Source: Symbiodinium natans
Taxonomy: Eukaryota; Sar; Dinophyceae; Suessiales; Symbiodiniaceae
Assembly (NCBI GenBank): GCA_905221605.1
Contig: CAJNDS010002468.1
Location: 662,501 to 687,500, forward strand
Length of the DNA stretch: 25,000 nucleotides
Reading direction: 5' to 3'
Shown here: piece after piece, positions 21,758-25,000 of the stretch
How the letters are laid out: the number at the start of each line of letters is the position of its first letter
Position numbering within the stretch: the stretch's first letter is position 1
The notes under the pieces: generated by a model
Database searches by the model: none
Seen by the model: only the letters and a program-made list of their open reading frames with translations
Told to the model about the DNA's origin: nothing
Translations under genes and position numbers: made by a program

Positions 21758-22048
21758 TGAAGCTAGGAGCTTTCTGAGTCGTGGATGTAGGGTTGTTGGT
21801 GAATGAAGCAGAAACCGATTATGTAGTCGACACCTACAAGTGATCCGGCTGAGCAGAGGGGTCCTTTTGAACAATGTGGCGGGCACATTGTCCTGTCATA
21901 GTCCTGCACTTCGACCCTGAAATCCTCACAATCTCCAAGTTCCCAAAACGCCCTGAAACCCTGCAAAGCCCTTAACCCTAAACCACAGAACCCTAAACCA
22001 TAAGCCATAGAACCCTAAACCCTAGACTCAGACCTCAACCCCTAAACG

Positions 22049-22160
22049 CACATGGGTAGTTTTCTAAATTAGGGTCCCTTTTTGGGATCCCCTTTTTACA
22101 GGGTGCCGCCTTATAATGGGGACCCAAAAAGGGACCCTAATTTAGGAAACTACCCACATG
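22049..22160. mobile_element. Palindromic MITE abutting an exon
   Basis: The left arm CACATGGGTAGTTTTCTAAA + TTAGGGTCCCTTTTTGGG pairs at 41 of 44 positions with the right arm (22118-22160). The loop is only about 25 bases. The right tip lies 4 bases before the next coding exon, so the element may supply that exon's 3' splice site (CATGGGAG|). Related in sequence to 22605-22726. Confidence 0.75.
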
Positions 22161-22164
22161 GGAG

Positions 22165-22244
22165 GATGAAGAGATCAGCATCGCATCGGAGTATGTCGAC
22201 GAGGCCCTGTGGATTCCCAAGCGCGCACCTCTCGAGAGCTCGGG
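22165..22244 (+). CDS. 80-nt exon following a MITE
   Basis: It reads DEEISIASEYVDEALWIPKR then APLESS. The acceptor is ACATGGGAG| beside the MITE end and the donor is GCTCGG|GTTTAG at the start of a G-rich repeat. Enters in phase 0 and leaves in phase 2. The acidic, well-mixed composition is strongly protein-like; the overlapping frame that starts inside the MITE is not. Domain not recognised. Confidence 0.6.
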
Positions 22245-22520
22245 GTTTAGGATTTCGGGTTTAGGGTTTAGGGGCACAGCCTTTGGCTTTTGGGGGTTTA
22301 GGGGTTTAGGGTTCATGATTTTGGGCGACAAAGGTCTGAGGGTTTAGGGCTTAGGGCTTCAGAGGTTTCAGGATTTGGGGCTCACGGTTTGCGATGTTTA
22401 TGGGTTTAGGGTTTGGGCTTTGGAGGTTAGGGCTTGATTTCTGTAAATGTGAGGTTATAGGGTGTATCAGATATGAGAGGGTTTTAGGTCTTTAGGGTTT
22501 AGAGCTTAGGGTTTAGGGAT
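22245..22520 (+). repeat. TTTAGGG patch and decayed spacer
   Basis: A few TTTAGGG units, then G/T-rich degenerate sequence ending in another short patch at about 22494-22519. Confidence 0.55.
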
Positions 22521-22531
22521 CCGCAACTCAG

Positions 22532-22600
22532 GCACCATTCGTTGGCTTCTGCTGGCTAAGTACCTGGACTTGACGCCTTCAGCTTATCGGTTTTCTTAAG
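22532..22600 (+). CDS. Coding-like segment before a MITE
   Basis: After CGCAACTCAG| the frame reads TIRWLLLAKYLDLTPSAYRF then stop (TAA at 22596-22598). A second frame, open after GCCTTCAG (22582), reads LIGFLK up to the MITE edge and continues in register as DVAFLPLGG after it. Either an exon lies here or a coding sequence has been split by the element. Confidence 0.42.
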
Positions 22601-22604
22601 AATG

Positions 22605-22726
22605 TTGACATGTTGGGTGATTGTCAAAATTAGGGTCCCTTTTTGGATCCCTATGATGATACGGCACCTAATATTTAGGCCACCCCGAAAGGGATCATAA
22701 TTTTGACAACCACCCATTTTGGTCAA
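22605..22726. mobile_element. Palindromic MITE splitting coding-like sequence
   Basis: The tips are TTGACATGTTGGGTG and (reverse complement of the right side) TTGACCAAAATGGGTG, continuing as TTGTCAAAATTA on both arms. The left arm includes TTAGGGTCCCTTTTTGGATC, shared with the element at 22049-22160. It is flanked by AAGAATG and AAGGATG, a possible short target duplication. Coding-like sequence is present on both sides in the same frame. Confidence 0.68.
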
Positions 22727-22727
22727 G
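22714..22727 (+). other. Possible relict of dinoflagellate spliced leader
   Basis: CCATTTTGGTCAAG differs from the 3' part of the published dinoflagellate spliced leader (CCATTTTGGCTCAAG) by one missing C, and is followed directly by coding-like sequence. It overlaps the MITE's right tip, so chance similarity cannot be excluded. Confidence 0.35.
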
Positions 22728-22790
22728 GATGTAGCATTCTTGCCGCTCGGCGGATCAAGCATCTGCAGTTTCGTGCAGAAGGCCCCAACT
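22728..22790 (+). CDS. Exon candidate after MITE
   Basis: It reads DVAFLPLGGSSICSFVQKAP then TQ and reaches a donor CAACTCAG|GTGTAG. The acceptor is TTGGTCAAG|. 21 codons, phase 0 at both ends. Composition is protein-like. It may be the continuation of the segment before the MITE. No domain recognised. Confidence 0.5.
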
Positions 22791-23091
22791 CAGGTGTAGG
22801 TGCTCAGTAGGCAAGCAACAACCTTTGCAGCACTGCAGCCTGCCCTAAACCTTAAACCCTAAAGACCCGAAGATTCTTTTTTCTCCGCTAGATCAACTCA
22901 GACAATGCAGCCAGCAAGCCAAACTTTACCTAAAACCCCCAAGATTCTCAACTCTATCGGCCCTGAACCCCTAAATCATAAACCCTGAACCCAATAGGGT
23001 TTAGGGTTTTTGGGTTTAGGGTTTAGGGTTTAGGGTTTTCACCCTCAAACCATGAACCAATACGAATCCCAGTGCCGACTAGTGACTATAG
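22791..23091. other. Intron-like spacer
   Basis: Short CCCTAAA-like patches (22843-22865, 22970-22992), then a TTTAGGG array at 22995-23037 and unique sequence ending GTGACTATAG. Confidence 0.5.
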
Positions 23092-23160
23092 GGTATGTGG
23101 GAGGTCGCGGAGAGCCGTGCAGCTAAGCGTGCCAAAGGCCGGCGCGAGGGATTGTTGAAG
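23092..23160 (+). CDS. 69-nt exon, basic helix
   Basis: It reads GMWEVAESRAAKRAKGRREG then LLK. The acceptor is GTGACTATAG| and the donor is TTGAAG|GTTTGC, 23 codons in phase 0. The Arg/Lys/Ala-rich sequence predicts a basic alpha helix, as in nucleic-acid binding or nuclear localisation segments (inference). The ATG at 23095 could be a start codon if this were a first exon. Confidence 0.52.
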
Positions 23161-23207
23161 GTTTGCAAAGCACATCAATCTAAACATCCTAAAACATCCC
23201 AAGCCAT

Positions 23208-23290
23208 AAACCCTAAACGCTAAACCCTAAACCCCAAACCCCAAACCCCAAATCCCAGACCCTAGACCCTAAACCCTACTGTAAACCCTA
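23208..23290 (-). repeat. CCCTAAA/CCCCAAA array
   Basis: About eleven CCCTAAA-type units including three CCCCAAA in tandem, followed by the poly-C tract. Confidence 0.85.
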
Positions 23291-23291
23291 A

Positions 23292-23309
23292 CCCCCCCCC
23301 CCCCCCCCC
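23292..23309 (+). repeat. Poly-C(18) tract
   Basis: Eighteen C followed directly by AAG, so the run could be the polypyrimidine tract of the next candidate exon. Confidence 0.85.
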
Positions 23310-23312
23310 AAG

Positions 23313-23345
23313 AGCACGCGAACAGAGCCTGTTGGAGCCGCTTCG
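23313..23345 (+). CDS. Short exon candidate after poly-C
   Basis: After CCCAAG the + frame reads STRTEPVGAAS up to TTCGG|GTTTGG. Eleven codons between a poly-C tract and G-rich repeat. The setting fits the other exons but the evidence is thin. Confidence 0.3.
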
Positions 23346-24011
23346 GGTTTGGGGCCTAGAGTTTGGGGTGAGGGCCTCGGGTTACCCGATGCTTTCGGAA
23401 CTTGACAGCAGCTGTTTTGGTTTTAGGGCTTAGGGTTTAGGGTTTAGTTAAGAGCTGTTTGCACCAATGTAGGGGGAGCGCAGGAGATCCCATGAAAGCA
23501 CCCACTCCCCCAAAGCCTAAGGCCAGTGTGCTTTTTTGGGTTTTGGGTTTTGGGTTGAGGGTTTGTGGCGCGGAGTTTCAGGGTCAGCACTGATCTGGTA
23601 GCTGAAGGCGCCGTTGTCCCAAAGCCCAAAAAAAACCCAAAAGCAGCCTTGGTAGGCTGAGGGCTCAGCCTTGGTAGGCTGAGGGTGCTTTGTTTAGGCA
23701 CCTGGTCACTTCACAACCCAGCACCCTAAAGACCCTAATTACCTAGACCCATGACCTTCAACCCAACACCCTGGACCCTACATAAACCCCGGATCCTAAA
23801 ACCTCAGCCCTGAACCCTCAAGCCTGCTGCCCAAAGCCCTGAAGCCTAAATCCTAAATCACTCAACCTTAAATTAAAGCCTAAACCCAAAACCCTGAATT
23901 CCTTAACCTTAAAACCCTAAACCCTACACCCCTCAACCTTAAAGCCCTAAAGCCTGAGCCCTAAACCTGAAAATCCCTCAACTCCCTCGGCCTTAAATGC
24001 TTAAACGGGTC
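23346..24011. other. Spacer: G-rich then C-rich decayed repeat
   Basis: It contains a 19-base direct repeat CAGCCTTGGTAGGCTGAGG (from about 23645 and 23667). An 85-codon - frame (23444-23701) lacks motifs. From 23700 it is decayed CCCTAAA-like. No exon supported. Confidence 0.45.
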
Positions 24012-24047
24012 GGTTTAGGGATTCGGGTTTAGGGTTTAGGGTTAGGG

Positions 24048-24166
24048 TTTAGGGTTTAGGGTTTAGGGTTTAGGGTTTAGGGTTTAGGGTTTAGGGTTTA
24101 GGGTTTAGGGTTTAGGGTTTAGGGTTTAGGGTTTAGGGTTTAGGGTTTAGGGTTTAGGGTTTAGGG
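24048..24166 (+). repeat. (TTTAGGG)17 perfect array
   Basis: The longest uninterrupted array here, 17 exact heptamers. Degenerate units extend to about 24012 and 24215 (TTTCGGG variants at the right). Confidence 0.97.
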
Positions 24167-24228
24167 CTAGGGTTTAGAGTTTAGGGTTTCGGTTTTCGGG
24201 TTTCGGGTTTCGGTGTCCCCGGATCCAG

Positions 24229-24282
24229 GCAAGGCAGCTCCCAAGAGCCAACCCCTCGGCATGGGCGCTGGGGGGGCTGCAG
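24229..24282 (+). CDS. 54-nt exon candidate
   Basis: CCGGATCCAG| and GGCTGCAG|GTTTCT bound exactly 18 codons. All three frames are open; the phase-0 one reads ARQLPRANPSAWALGGLQ. Sited between G-rich repeats. The frame cannot be decided without the neighbours. Confidence 0.42.
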
Positions 24283-24336
24283 GTTTCTTAAGGGGGTCTG
24301 AAGGGGTTTAGGGTTTAGGGTTTAGGGTTCTGCGAG

Positions 24337-24500
24337 TTTTTTTTTTTTTTTTTTTGGGGGGGGGGGGTTAAGGGGTTTAAGGGCTTTTTGTATGGCTTTT
24401 AAGGGGTGTTAAGGGGTTTAAGGGCTTTATTTACGGCAGGTTTCTGTGATTTTTTTTTTTTGGGGGGGGGGGTTAAGGGATTTAAGGGCTTTTTTTACGG
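24337..24500 (+). repeat. Duplicated T(n)G(n) block
   Basis: 19 T followed by 12 G (24337-24367) and again 12 T followed by 11 G (24450-24472). Each is followed by GTTAAGGGRTTTAAGGGCTT, so a unit of about 110 bases is tandemly duplicated. A partial third copy of the follow-on word lies at about 24408-24436. Confidence 0.8.
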
Positions 24501-25000
24501 GTCTTTAAAGGTTTTTTCAAGGGTTTTTGAGAGTTTGTTTAAGAGGTTTAGGGTTTAAGGAGGTTTATGGGGTTTAGGGGGTTTTGGGGCTCAAGGGTTT
24601 ACAGGGTTTGGGGTTAATTGTCGGGTTCAGGGGTTTAGGGGGTTTAGAGATTAGGGGTGTAAGGGTTTAGGGGGTTTTGGGCTTTCAGGGTTAAGGGTTT
24701 AAGGGTTTTTAAGGGTTTTAAAGAGGTTTAGGGTTAAAGGGTTTAAGGCTTTAGGGTTGAAGGGTTTAGGGTGTACAAGAATTCCTGCTAAGGACTGTTA
24801 GCATAAGGGGGAACATCTCAAATCATGCCCCTAAACCCCTTTGTGGTACTTTACTGTAACTTTAGATCCTTACCTTTTTGGGGTTTATTGGGTTTCTGAT
24901 TAAGGCAGCTAAAAGTTTAATTTATAGCCACCCTCCTGAGTGCAGCCAAGACCCCATCCCACAATCGCCTCTAAGATGCCAATCTTTTTCGACTAGTTGA
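24501..25000. other. Decayed G-rich repeat and MITE end
   Basis: Decayed AAGGGTTT-type repeat to 24770. Then CTAAGGACTGTTAGCATAAG + GGGGAACATCTCA (24788-24820), the right terminus of the family seen at 21410-21518. The last 180 bases are unique with no coding exon recognised. Confidence 0.5.

Noticed and set aside
22082-22264. 60-codon frame starting inside the palindromic MITE
   Set aside because: The overlapping frame DEEISIASEYVDEALW has far better protein character and splice sites.
24576-24592. GTTTTGGGGCTCAAGG as a spliced-leader relict
   Set aside because: It has two extra G and lies in decayed G/T-rich repeat where such words arise easily; no coding sequence follows.
1-25000. True chromosome end or subtelomere
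   Set aside because: Repeats are short, in both orientations, interrupted and interleaved with exons; no terminal unidirectional array is present.
1-25000. CRISPR array, rRNA or tRNA genes
   Set aside because: Repeat spacing is not regular with unique spacers, and no tRNA cloverleaf boxes or conserved rRNA stretches were seen.

Overview
This looks like nuclear DNA of a complex-intron eukaryote, most likely a dinoflagellate. That assignment is inferred from three things: short GC-rich coding islands with the pentatricopeptide (PPR) signature 'ISACEK..W..AL.LF' seen in many dinoflagellate PPR proteins, Ty1/copia reverse-transcriptase debris, and enormous amounts of the plant/dinoflagellate-type telomere heptamer TTTAGGG/CCCTAAA. 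There is no bacterial-style gene, rRNA, tRNA or CRISPR array. Nearly all long open frames are read-through of telomere-like repeats or G/C homopolymers. The real coding signal is in short exons of about 24-110 nt, all on the + strand, that stand out as non-telomeric islands with usable splice sites.

Bases 1-12240: a broken-up or intact multi-exon PPR gene. About ten exons each carry roughly one PPR motif (for example 981-1068, 1472-1571, 4357-4449, 6855-6944, 7416-7511, 7899-7992). They are separated by introns made of TTTAGGG/CCCTAAA repeats and MITE-like palindromes. Several neighbours join in frame: 981-1068 with 1472, and 6855-6944 with 7416, 7899 and 8168. This stretch also holds a G/T-rich array (3865-4020), an AT-rich island with a strong hairpin (5165-5416) and a degenerate copia RT fragment (11190-11645).

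Bases 12766-21677: probably a second gene. It may begin near an ATG at 12781 and end at a TAG at 21675-21677. Its best part is a chain of four exons (15061-15142, 15237-15290, 16403-16440, 16901-16983) whose phases agree at every junction. The first two encode a CCCH zinc-finger pattern split by a 94-nt intron that is almost pure TTTAGGG. A second copia RT fragment and an inverted-repeat element lie inside one of its introns. A 339-bp hAT-like element with an 8-bp target duplication is at 13491-13829.

Bases 21678-25000: further candidate exons (22165-22244, 22532-22600, 22728-22790, 23092-23160, 24229-24282), two related palindromic MITEs that abut coding sequence, a possible relict of the dinoflagellate spliced leader, and long telomere-like arrays including 17 perfect TTTAGGG units.

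Main idea: telomere-type repeats here act as intron bodies. C-rich CCCTAAA tends to lie just upstream of exons, and G-rich TTTAGGG (starting GTTTAGGG) just downstream. Many introns could therefore fold on themselves, and the repeat itself could supply branch-point-like (CUAAAC) and donor-like (GUUUAG) sequences. Exon boundaries are read by eye and need transcript support.
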